This document shows, piece by piece, positions 54,318 to 64,000 of a stretch of 64,000 bases of DNA. The stretch spans positions 1,364,001-1,428,000 of the forward strand of contig OY723247.1 in the NCBI GenBank assembly GCA_963210315.1. The letters run 5' to 3'. The notes beneath the pieces were generated by a model. The model had not been told where the DNA came from. It made no database searches and was given only the letters and a program-made list of their open reading frames with translations. How positions within the stretch are numbered: position 1 is the first letter of the stretch; each line of letters begins with the position of its first letter. A program made the translations under genes and the position numbers. This stretch comes from Rhynchopus euleeides (taxonomy: Eukaryota > Euglenozoa > Diplonemea > Diplonemida > Diplonemidae).

Positions 54318-56832
54318 ATGGACGTGCTGGACGGCACTCTGAAGGGAGAAGATGCCGCCCTCACCTCAACCCTCAAGAGCGCAGCCACCACACTCCGCCC
54401 CCGGGGCGGCCCGGAGTGGCACACCCTGAAGGTGACTGTCACCAGCCCGCAGCTCAGCGATGACGGGTTCACACTGTATCGTGTTAACGTGACGGACCGC
54501 ACTGGTGGGGTTGTCGTGCAGTGCGTGTGGCGCCGCTTCCGCGACTGTGAAGAGGTCTTCTCCCGCCTCTGCGACATGCAGGTGGGTCGGGATGGCAGCC
54601 CCATGTCGCCACGCCCCGTCTCCCCCCGCCCCGTGTCCCCCGCCGACACATCCCCTTCCACTCCTCCGCCCACCACACCGCGCGCCTCCGCCTTCTTCGC
54701 CAGCGTGCGCAGCGCCTCCACACCTTTCTTCGCTTCCCTCGCCTCGACCACGACGAATCTGTCCGCAAGCATCTCTTTTATGCCCACACTGGGCACCGTC
54801 CCGCCTCTCTACGCAAAATTCTCCGGCGTGTTTGCGAAGACGAAGATCGGGAGGTTCTCCAAGGCGACGATTGAGAAGAGGAGGGCGGGCATACAGGAGT
54901 TTCTCCAATTCGTCATCGACGAGGCTGCCCGGGAGTCGGAGGAGTGCAACGTGCTCCCCATGATGACCTCCTCCACCCGGAAGCTCTCCGGGGGGAGCGT
55001 CGCGTCCTCCGTCAGCATCGCTGCGAGCCGTGCCACCTCCATCGCCTCCACCTGCACTCTCAGAGGGCGTCGGGACGCGACATACCTCGAGATGTCCAAC
55101 TCCTATCTTTTCCTCAACCTCTTGGGGCTGGCCACCTCCGGGCCTGGCAGCGGGTGGCTGTCGAAGATGGGTGAAAAAACGCTCGGCATGCGTGCGACAT
55201 TCAAGCGGCGGTGGTTTGAAGTCAACCCGTCATACCCCTATGAGCTTGTCTACAGCGAGAGACGCAACTCGCGGCGTCGCCGCGGGCAGATCCTCCTGAC
55301 ACACGGCGTGAGCATTCTCGACCAGGAGAGCAACCGCTACCCCCACTCCTTCTGCATCGCGGGTCCCGACCTCCCCCGGACCTACCTCCTGATGGCGGAG
55401 ACGGAGGAGGCAAAGAAGGAGTGGGTCGCCTTCCTTACCGACACTGTGAAGCGGAATGCCGCGGCGCAGGGCGCGGAGGGAATGCAGGAGGAGGGGTGGA
55501 TTCCAGAGGAGGACGACGAGGAGGCGGCCCCGAATCTGACCATGACAGATCTGCTGCACAGCTGCCCTCAGGGGGGTGGAGGAGGAGGGGCGGCAGGGGA
55601 TCTGGCGGTGAAGACTGACATCAGGCTGAGGGACTTCCGGGTGCTTTGTATTGTGGGCATCGGGAGCTTCGGGAGGGTGATGAAGGTGCTGAAGAAGAAC
55701 AAGGCGACGTCGGAGAAGGAGGTGTTCGCCATGAAGGTGATTGAGAAGGACCAGGTTATCAAAAACCGGATGGTGCACCACGCCATCTCGGAGAAGGAGA
55801 TTCTGGAGCAGATCGGGCATCCCTTTATCGTTCAGCTGCACCACTCGTTCCAGACGCGGAGGCATCTGATCTTTGTGATGGATTTCCTCTCCGGGGGTGA
55901 GCTGTACTTCCACCTGCAGCGCGAGAAGCGCTTCTCCGCGCAGAGGGCGCGGATCTACACCGCTGAGATTGCCCTGGCAATCTCGCACCTCCACGGCATG
56001 GATGTGATTTACCGGGATCTCAAATCGGAGAACCTCGTCCTCGATAAGGACGGGCACGTCATCCTGACCGATTTTGGCCTCGCAAAGGTGAAGGTTGATC
56101 ACCAGTCTATGTCACACACCTTCTGCGGGACACCCGAGTATATGGCACCGGAGCTTGTTCAGAAGAAGGGGCATGGCTTCAAGGTGGATTGGTGGTCCCT
56201 CGGTATTCTGCTGCATGAGATGCTGACTGGGATCCCCCCGTTTACTGCGAAGACCATCCCGGACATGTATCACGCCATCCTGAACCAGCCCCTGGTGATG
56301 GGTGACGGTGTGCACCCCGATGCAGCAAAGGTGATCCCGCAGCTGCTTGACAGGAACCCTGAGACACGGCTTGGGTCTGTGACGCGTCTGCAGAAGCAGG
56401 CCTTCTTCAGAGAGCTCAACTTCGGCGATGTGATGCAGAAGCGGATCCCGATGCCTTGGGTCCCGGATGTGCAGGACGATCTCAACGACACGCGCTACTT
56501 CTCGAGGGACTTCACTGCGCAGGTATGCATGCCGGAAGGGTTTTTTTGGTCTGGTTTGTTTGTGCTGAATGAAATAAATTGGTTGGGTGAAGTCCGATGG
56601 TCCCGCGTGGTTTGTTCTCATTTGTGGTGAATGTCGGAAAGAGAACTCTGGTGGCTTTTTGGAACAGTAGTATAGGGCATTTCCTTTGGTGGCCATGACT
56701 AGTGGGAAGGGCTTACAGTTATCCCCACATTGTTCACATTTCATGCATCCCCCACAGACGCCAGAGCTTCTCCAGGCGGGCAAAGGATCTTATGATACCT
56801 CACGCTTTGCGGGGTTCGCTGCAGTCGCATAG
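54318..56832 (+). CDS. PX-PH-AGC family serine/threonine protein kinase (two exons)
   Basis: Exons 54318-56522 and 56758-56832 encode 759 residues; the open frame upstream of 54318 is repeat DNA. Residues ~35-215 are a PX-like phosphoinositide-binding domain split by a Ser/Pro-rich insert (VQCVWRRFRDCEEVFSRL ... FSKATIEKRRAGIQEFL), ~285-380 a PH domain (ATFKRRWFEV, KKEWVAFLTD), ~435-690 the kinase: Gly loop GIGSFGRV from 447, Lys473, YRDLKSEN with Asp567, DFG with Asp585, TFCGTPEYMAPE. Exon 1 stops at FSRDFTAQ with GTATGC; the 235-bp intron ends CCCACAG; exon 2 supplies TPELLQAGKG (turn motif) and FAGFAAVA-stop (hydrophobic motif F752, F755). This completes the AGC C-tail. Ala756 sits where many AGC kinases have phosphorylatable Ser/Thr. 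It is a likely membrane-recruited, PI3P/PIP-responsive kinase of Akt/SGK type. Confidence 0.9.
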
Positions 56833-56969
56833 TGGTAATGCCTTTTGTCCACCTTCATGAGGTAGGGCAGGCGGGTGTGGTTTCAGCTGCAGTGTATGGT
56901 CAGAAGTTTTCTGGTTTTCGGCGGTGCCAGCCTTGTCTAAAGACAAGCCCCTACCGAATGCAACCGTAT

Positions 56970-57078
56970 GGGGGCCCTCGCTACCAAGTGTGACTGAGTG
57001 AGAAAAAGTGAGAAGTCAGCCACGTTTGGCTGAAAACTGACGACTCGTGACTCACAGTGACTCGTAGCGAGGTCCCCC
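56970..57078 (+). mobile_element. 109-bp TIR element with TAT target duplication
   Basis: Ends GGGGGCCCTCGCTAC and GTAGCGAGGTCCCCC, flanked on both sides by TAT (56967-56969 and 57079-57081). No coding capacity. It is identical over all 109 bp to the reverse complement of 61056-61164, so one or both insertions are recent. Confidence 0.85.
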
Positions 57079-59991
57079 TATAGAATGAAAATAAAGTGCA
57101 AAATGCGAAAACCGAAACCGCCGAAGTGCAGAAGATCATCAACCCCCTCAGCAATTAATTCGGGCTGCTGATCATCTGTGCACCTCGACTCTCTGGCCTG
57201 CTGATTGAGCCTACAGTTTGCTGCTGATCAAAAACGCGAATGCACAAGAATATGAAAATATTTCTGTGGGACGATCTGCCTTTATCGATAATTATATCGA
57301 CGTCGATCCCGGTTTGCCCGCGTGCACCAGCCTCGGTCTTCGATACAACGAATCTACCCTTCCTTCGATGCGCATTTCTTTAACCTGCAGGAGTCGTGGC
57401 GCCTTTCTCGCAACCCTCCCCCACGTTTGCCTTCGTGCACAGTGCTCCCCTGGCACTGTTCCAGCTGGTGCGGCCTGCGCTTTAGAGCTGCTTGCCCCAG
57501 CTTTAGGTGCCGTTACAATGACCGGTCGTTGCCCTGTCAATGCAGAGCCCCATATGGCAGCAGGCATCTCCGTGTCACGATGCCATTTTTTTGCGTCGGG
57601 GAGGGAGAGAGGTTGGCCTTCTCAACCAGCCCTTCAGTAACCCTTCCGTTCAACAAGCCACTCTGGTGGTATACACTTCCCTTGAGTTGTTCGCCTGGTG
57701 CTGGACCTTCAAACGAGGTGGTGGTGGTGGGCTCGCTCATAACCAGAACGCCTAGAAAAGGGACAATAATAGTTGGTGAACGGCGGTCGGGAGGGTGTGT
57801 GTGGGGCAGGTGTCTCTCCGATGAAGAGCGATGGGGTCAATCAGTGAAACACACATCCCTCCCGCACGGCCCCGAACCGTTGAGGTACCTCCCCTGGCGT
57901 TGAGGAGTTGAGGCAGTGCAGCCAACCCCCTCCCGATTTTAGAATTTTGAATTTGGAACCACGGAAAACCCATTGTTGCGAATCTGCAATCTTCAGTGTG
58001 TACACTTTACTCCCCCCCCCTGTCCCCCTCCCCCCTCTCCCCCCTCCCCCCCTCCACTTGAAGGGGAAATGTTTGGGGATGAATCTTGGCAGCATGCAGC
58101 TTCCACCAGATGACAGTGTTTTTTTGATGCAGGTTGTGGTAAAAATTGTGTTGCACCACTGGGCCGCCGGAAAGAAATCTACAGAAAGGCGTGTGCAAAA
58201 CGAAGTGCGCACCACGAGCTTGCCTGCGGGCATCGGCTCGGTGCATTGGCACCGTGGTTGTGTTGTCCGCGTGCAGAGAAGAATCGTTCAGCTTTCCTCC
58301 AGAATCCGCTTTCCCACCACATCGGCTTGACCGATCCATATCATGCACCAATCCAGTTGCGGTACTCCTGGCCTCGGGAGCTCCAGCCAGTTGCCGGAGT
58401 CGGGGGGCGTACACAAAGGAAGAGGGCCAGAGGCAAGAAAATCGCTTGGGCTCAAACGTTGACGAAATAGACGAAAGAAAACGAAACGAATAGGGTTCGG
58501 GGCGGAGATACACATCAAGAGCAGATGGCTCGGTGTGCTTTGCACGACTGCAAGATTCACGTGTGTGTGTGTGTGGCGTGGGGGGTGGGGATTGTTGCGA
58601 TCGCATTGGCATCGACAGAAGACCGAGCGCCTTTTTCACAATATCGCCCGCGTCCCCCCATCTGCCCCAGCTTTTATTTACTGTTGCAAAACAACATTGT
58701 GTGGTGTCGGCAAGATCAGCCGTCATCTGCCGGATTTTTTCATGCTGTTCTGACGAGGAGAGGGGGGGTCGTCCGGAGGAGGTAGGGAGAAAGGGAAAAC
58801 ATATCCCGAGAAGGTCCGAATCTTGTGCCATCCCTCACCTCGAAGATTTTTATGAAATGGCGGCGACAATGGCCTGCGGGAATGGGCCATTGGCAGGGTG
58901 TTTCTCTACTGAGAGCGAGTACAATTATTTTTTTTGCACCGCGTTGTCTTCATACATTGGGCAACCGGGTAGGTGGAGGGGTGGGGGGGATTTGGGTGGT
59001 TTGAGTTGGGACTCATGCCTTGTGTGTCTGTGTGTGTTTTTTTCCGGCTACTTCTTACCCCTTCTTGGTACAGTATTTTCAATCCTGCCAAACACACCAC
59101 GCACACAGAGAGGGTGGGAAGCTTTTCAGGCTCTGTCACTGTTCCGTTCTGTCAGCTACTGGGATAGAAATCAAGGGTGGGCGGGGGGGCGGGGGCGGTG
59201 GTGGGGAGTGCGCCTTCGCTCTGCGTCACTGTGAGTCAGAACTGTGTCACTTTACAACCTTTTTTTTGGTTTTCTGAAGCAGTACATTTTTTTCTCACTA
59301 TTTCTGCATTTCTGAGCGAAGCCCCTTCCCCCTCAGCCCCCCCCCCCCCCCCAGTAAGAGTGATGGGGGGGGGGTGGGTCCTCAAAGGAGTTGTCGGTTC
59401 ATAGTTGTCGAGATCACCCCACTCCCCCCCCCCATCTCACGTTAGAGTTGAGGGCCTGTATACCGTACTTTCTATGCACTACCCACAGCTTCTCAACCCC
59501 CCCGATGCCCTTTTCAACTGAAACGGCAGAAATATCCCAAGGGGGCTGATTCGCAGCGCGGCCAAAAAATGTTCAGAATGCCCCCCTCCACCCTCGATCA
59601 TCCCTGTTGTTTGTATCTGCTACTGTTTCTACGTTTGGTTGCGAGAATAGTTTGCTGCAGCAGGGGGCTCCTGTTGGTGTCAAAAAAGATAGTGGGCAGC
59701 GCTTGGGCAACAAGCACAACCCTCGTCGGGCTGCGGAGTTGCTTTTGTTTTGCCCGGAGTTGGCGCACAAACAGTTCTATTGAGATCTTATCCGGGTGTG
59801 ACAAAGGCACGGAGGGTGGGGAGGGATGGTGGGGTAGTTTCAGCTTCGCCCCGCTTTTTGTTACCTTGGTGCGCATCCCCCGCCTTCCCCCACACCAACA
59901 CCGTCGGCTCAACGTTTAGGCGCACGAAGCAACTTAGTACGCCTTTCATGTAGCAAGGGCGGTAGTACCGGCGGAATTAATGTGAGGCCTT

Positions 59992-60099
59992 GGGGGTCTT
60001 CGCTGGTCGACAAAATTCGACAAACTTCGTCAGTTTTCAGCCAATTCAACAGGAAATGCACCAAAATGCACTGACGACCACCCCGTAGCGAAGACCCCC
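59992..60099. mobile_element. 108-bp TIR element with CTT target duplication
   Basis: Ends GGGGGTCTTCGCT and AGCGAAGACCCCC; CTT at 59989-59991 and 60100-60102. It shares GTCAGTTTTCAGCCAA with the 109-bp pair but otherwise has its own interior, so it is a related subfamily. Confidence 0.75.
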
Positions 60100-61055
60100 C
60101 TTGTGTCTTAGCTCAACAGGCTCAGGGTTCGGCCCTGCCCCCTCCACAGTATCCCAGCATCAAGACGCAACCAGTAGACCTCCTGCGAGAGCGCGTACCC
60201 CCCCCCCCCCCTCCGTTTCGAGGGGCATCTGGATATGTGCTAAAACAAGTGTATTCAATGTGTGCCACCCGGCCCGCCCCTTCTCCCCCCCCCCCTCTGC
60301 TGATTTTGCCTGCCGTTGCCATGCAGTGCGGCCAGCCGTCTCCTCGGTGGGTTGCTGCTGATTTGCGTGTCTGCCTTTGTGCATCGTGCACCACCACACC
60401 GTCATGTGTGTGTGTGATAGTTGGTTGCGGTTCTTTTAGTCCTTCAAAGAATAAAGGACATGCGGCTTTGGCTGGTTCTGCATCACCCACCCACCCCCCC
60501 TCCCCCCAGGCCACAACCGGCCCACCAAGGTCGCATCCCTTTGTTCTGTTCTTTTTGTGGGGGGTATTCACACCCCTGCAACAACGTGTCGTTGGCGGTG
60601 AACTCCCCCTCTCTCCTGTGATTCACCCGGGTTGCATTAGTTTTATGGGGGAAAAAGCCAAATCAGCGCACAGCCCTTCTCTGGCCCTTCTTCACACTGT
60701 AGCGCACACCAGACACATTTGTGAGTCTGTGCATCCCACCGCCTGAGACACGAGGGGAGTCGGGTTGGGTGACTCGCCCCCCTGTTTATGTTTTGCCCGA
60801 CAGCATGCTGCATGCCAAAGTGAAGTGGGTCGTACGTTGGTGTCTTGTATCTTGTTATAAAGCAGCCATGTCATCAGGCTTAACAAGGTCACCTCGGGGC
60901 ACTCCCCCACTCCCGCCTCGTGCATATCGATACCGATGCCCTGCCATGTGTGTGCTGGGGGGAGATGTGTTATCCTCCAGAGTTGGCACCGCTTTGAAAA
61001 AATCTGTTCACCACGCACACACACACACGTGAGTCCTTTTTTTATGTTCTTCCAG

Positions 61056-61164
61056 GGGGGACCTCGCTACGAGTCACTGTGAGTCACGAGTCGTCAGTTT
61101 TCAGCCAAACGTGGCTGACTTCTCACTTTTTCTCACTCAGTCACACTTGGTAGCGAGGGCCCCC
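61056..61164 (-). mobile_element. 109-bp TIR element with CAG target duplication
   Basis: Reverse-orientation twin of 56970-57078, identical over its full length. It is flanked by CAG at 61053-61055 and 61165-61167, a different target site, which shows independent insertion rather than local duplication. Confidence 0.85.
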
Positions 61165-62681
61165 CAGAAGTGTAGAACATGCACCGAGCATACTGCTCTT
61201 TAGGGTGGTGCCCGACTTCCCCCCCCCCCCCCTATTCACTCTCGACGATCAAACCCCCCCTATTCATTGCCTCCGCTGTGAAACCGCACACACTTTAGCA
61301 CAGCCGTTCTTCAGGTTCGCCATTTCTCATTATCGTGCCCCTGGTGTTCCAAGAGTGTTCTCTCCTTTGCCCTCTGTCACAAGCCTGCTTCTCCGCAAAC
61401 CCGTCTGCCCTGCAGCTTGCAGTAACTTCTCTGGGCGGTGGCAGGGGTGGGTGGGGAGGGGGTCAGAGGAACAGCTCCCATGCCCCCGTCTCAAGAGACG
61501 TGCTGCAGGGTGTTGGCAGATGGGCAGAGGGGGGGGGGGCAGGGCGGTGCCGGGGAGGATTCGGCATCGGGGAAGCAAATGTGATGGCGCCCCCTCTGTG
61601 GGTGATCTCTCTGCTGCTGCAAAGAAACCACGTGATGTTCGGACTGGTCATGTTGCGACACGTTGCCAAGAAGTGAACGAAAAGTTCAAGCCATTGCAGC
61701 GAGATATTGGGTCTCCTCATTCGCGTGCCGTTGTGTAGAGCGTCGGGCCAGCGCGGCGACGCTGGCAGTTTATTGTGCCACGAATGAGATGCCCCAAGTG
61801 ATAATGGAGTCTGTTCTCTGTTGTCGAAACCGTGACAAGAAAAAGGGAAAAAAAAGGTGCCCGTGACATTTCCAAATGTCTGCAACTGATTTGCAATGTT
61901 GCAGATGCTGCAAACTGCTCACCCAGCAGGGCATAGGGGTCTTCTCTCCAAAGTGAAGAAATGTGAACGCCCTCAGTAAATAGTGTGTCATCAGACACGG
62001 GTTGGCACAAGGTGAAGTCCCCAGTAATGTGATACAAATCCACCGGTGATTTTTCTCACTAGCCGTGTGCGTATATGGCACTGAGCCTGGATCCGCGGTG
62101 GGTTTGCTGGCCCATTGGGCCACACTCTGCCAAAATATTTCACGTGTGTGCAAGTGTGTTTTGACAACAACGGCGCAACCCAAGCGCATCTTTGTGTGGT
62201 GCAGATTTTCCATCGACTAGATAGTAACCCCGCTCCGCTCCCCGCGCAGTGGTCGCGCTAAATATTGGAAAAATCTCCCAAAATTTGGAAATCGGGAGCG
62301 AAAAAACGTACCTGAAAAAGGGGCTCGTTTTTGGGCGGGGAAACCGCGTTTCGTTGCATTTCCGAGCCTCGCCCGGATCGTAGTGGGGTCATTTTGAAAA
62401 AATGGGCTTGTTTGAAGACACTCAAATTTTCCGTCCTGGTTGTCTCTACAGCATGTGATCAGTAACAACCCGGGCTAGGGGTCAGGCACCTGCTCGGAAA
62501 GCAGGGACGGGAGTTCCCCACTCAGCTCAACTGCCAACAACGCCACCAAGTAGGCAAACATGTGCCAGCTTGAGTGCCACCCCTGATACGGCGAGGGTGT
62601 AGCCTGTTCAAGACACTGATGCCAGCACTGGACGTGGGGACCCCACGAAGCATGTTGTATGTGAAACCTCGTGCACACGCT

Positions 62682-62736
62682 ATACAGGGGGGTCTGGGGG
62701 GCGGAGCCCCCCAGCCGCCGGAGGCCACGGTAGTGA
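62682..62736. repeat. 55-bp direct repeat with 8-bp-stem hairpin, copy 1
   Basis: Contains TGGGGGGCGGAGCCCCCCA (8-bp stem, 3-base loop), followed by GCCGCCGGAGGCCACGG. It is repeated without visible change at 62879-62933, 197 bp downstream, and both copies are followed by ATCTGTTCC. Confidence 0.75.
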
Positions 62737-62878
62737 GTATCTGTTCCTTGCGCCGTAGTGGGAGCGCGTGGGAGTTGGATGCGTCCTCCTGAGGCTACTG
62801 AGAGTGGTCTGGGTCCCATTCGCTGATGTGAACCCAAAGGACTTGGCTACAAGACAGGCACACGCTGCAGCCTAGTGA

Positions 62879-62933
62879 TACAGGGGGGTCTGGGGGGCGG
62901 AGCCCCCCAGCCGCCGGAGGCCACGGTAGTGAA
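62879..62933. repeat. 55-bp direct repeat with 8-bp-stem hairpin, copy 2
   Basis: Second copy of the unit at 62682-62736. The sequences between and after the copies differ, so this is a mobile or dispersed unit rather than a tandem array. Confidence 0.75.
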
Positions 62934-63291
62934 CATCTGTTCCGAGCTGAACTCGTGTGGTCGGAGCCCAGTGCTGCGCGGGAAGCAGTCACTCGGTAGG
63001 GAAGGCAAAAGGGGTGCTGAGAGGGTCATGCAAAGCGATGCTTGTGGAAGTTTGGGGAACGGCGAAAGTCAGGGCGTGAAGAGCAGCAGCCATCAAGGCC
63101 ACCCACCCACCCACCCCCGCCCCGCGGGGCCCATTTTTTTCTCTCCCCGTCTCTGCCTTCTTTTGAATATTTGAGATCCGTGCGAAACGCCATGGGGTCA
63201 CTTTCATTTTTTTGGTGCACTTTTTTCATACTGAATTGGGGTACCAAAACTTTTCGAGTTGTGGACAAATCCCTGTTTGCAAATAAAAAAC

Positions 63292-63660
63292 GTACCTGGG
63301 ACCCCCCGTGTATAAGTCCCCCCCCCCTTACCCCCGTGTTTAAGTCCCCCCCTGGGGGTCTGGCAGGGGGGGACTTAAACACAGGGGGACCTAAACACGG
63401 GGGTGGGCTGGTCTGGAGGGTCATCAGGTGGCCCCTAGGCCCTCCAGGTGCTGTCTGAGTCGAAAAGTGGGGTGCCAAAAGTCCATCCGGACCGGAATTA
63501 CCCCCCTACGACAGCAGAGGAAGAGGTCTTCTTGGTCTCCACTGTGCCACCCCCGTGTTTAAGCCCCCCCTGTGTTTAGGTCCGCCCCCCCGTGTTTAAG
63601 TCCCCCCCGGCCGAAAATCGCCTCCAGGGGGGGGACTTAAACACGGGGGGTCCCAGGTAC
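63292..63660. mobile_element. TIR element, GTACCTGGGACC family, copy 2
   Basis: 369 bp between GTACCTGGGACCCCCCGTG and CGGGGGGTCCCAGGTAC. It shares its core with 41794-42094 but has extra copies of the CCCCGTGTTTAAGTCCCC sub-repeat at both sides, which explains its greater length. Non-coding. Confidence 0.65.
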
Positions 63661-64000
63661 CTCAAAAAATCGTCGAAAATGCCGGGAGTAGGGAGTGAAG
63701 TTAGCGCGACCACTGTCCCCGCGTGGTCATGTTATTTTTCTTTGCTTTGCCTTGTTTTTAACACCAAAACAGGCTTCTTGTGGAACGGATGGACACCCCG
63801 CCTCTTTAGAGGCGGCCTTCTCTGGTTCGTGTCATCAGCATCGTGTGCGTCGGGTTACATCGAGGGCTTGTGTGGTTGGGGTGTGCGGGGGTGGGTGAAC
63901 ATTTCGGGGTCAACAATCACGTTCGGGTCGTGGATCCCCACCCGCAAAGGCGAAGCAGCCTGAAAACGTCGACGGAAAATGTGAAATGGGAAACCCGCAC
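63661..64000. other. Window end, no gene recognised
   Basis: From 63661 to the end there is a GC-balanced stretch with short ORFs only (for example 63592-63963 +, which starts inside the TIR element). It could be the edge of a feature beyond the window. Confidence 0.4.

Larger units (their letters stand above)
56833..63291. other. Non-coding region with TIR elements and C-runs
   Basis: No gene supported on either strand. It contains TIR elements at 56970, 59992 and 61056, a 55-bp direct repeat with a strong hairpin (62682, 62879), and C-runs at 58011-58020, 59339-59353, 60199-60211, 60286-60296 and 61219-61231. At 59680-59775 it has a weak match to 19750-19895. Confidence 0.5.

Noticed and set aside
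1-64000. tRNA, rRNA, 5S or spliced-leader RNA genes
   Set aside because: I looked for T-arm motifs, conserved rRNA words and the diplonemid/euglenid leader sequences I know and saw none that fold or match.
1-64000. CRISPR array
   Set aside because: Regularly spaced repeats are explained by EGF modules, the 41-bp satellite and modules A-E; spacers are not unique sequences of constant length, and the genome is eukaryotic.

Overview
The window is GC-rich nuclear DNA from a flagellated unicellular eukaryote. It has long open frames, few introns with GT-AG ends, a RIB43A-type axonemal protein, cathepsin-L and class I haem peroxidase genes, EGF-module surface proteins and a PX-PH-AGC kinase. All eleven recognised genes lie on the + strand, and most start codons sit a few bases to about a hundred bases after an AG. 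This one-directional layout, plus occasional conventional introns, would fit a euglenozoan of diplonemid type. That placement is an inference: no spliced-leader gene or rRNA is visible, and other heterotrophic flagellates cannot be excluded.

Layout. 2-6535: 3' part of an LRR protein with a huge low-complexity region. 7.4-54.2 kb: an amplified cluster of genes for secreted or surface proteins, in the order peroxidase 1, PA14/DUF1080 copy A, EGF-module receptor 1, cathepsin-L 1, PA14/DUF1080 copy B, EGF-module receptor 2, RIB43A (single copy, unrelated), peroxidase 2, cathepsin-L 2. 54.3-56.8 kb: the PX-PH-AGC kinase. The remaining 7 kb is non-coding and rich in small transposon-like elements. 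Each paired gene was duplicated with its flanking spacer, and the pairs are nearly identical by eye. Decay or change is visible in some copies: frame breaks in PA14/DUF1080, a pair of mutually compensating deletions in peroxidase 2, and a 4,728-bp in-frame size difference between the EGF receptors.

The least expected content lies between the genes. Six blocks are built from five recurring modules (here A to E), always in + orientation and always starting with A. Modules A, B and D each contain short inverted repeats that stay paired in all or nearly all copies, while many of the differences fall in loops or give G-U pairs. This is what a family of structured RNAs would look like; B and D can be read as snoRNA-like, but this is unproven. 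Module E precedes both cathepsin genes and PA14 copy A.

Other notable structures are a 41-bp-period satellite that inverts about its centre, with an 18-bp palindrome in every unit (40.7-41.5 kb); a family of about 100-bp TIR elements, two of which are identical over 109 bp and have different 3-bp target duplications; and a second TIR family with GTACCTGGG ends.

Functionally, the cluster looks like an extracellular or digestive set (protease, sugar-binding/DUF1080 protein, secreted peroxidase, EGF-type surface protein) expanded by segmental duplication.
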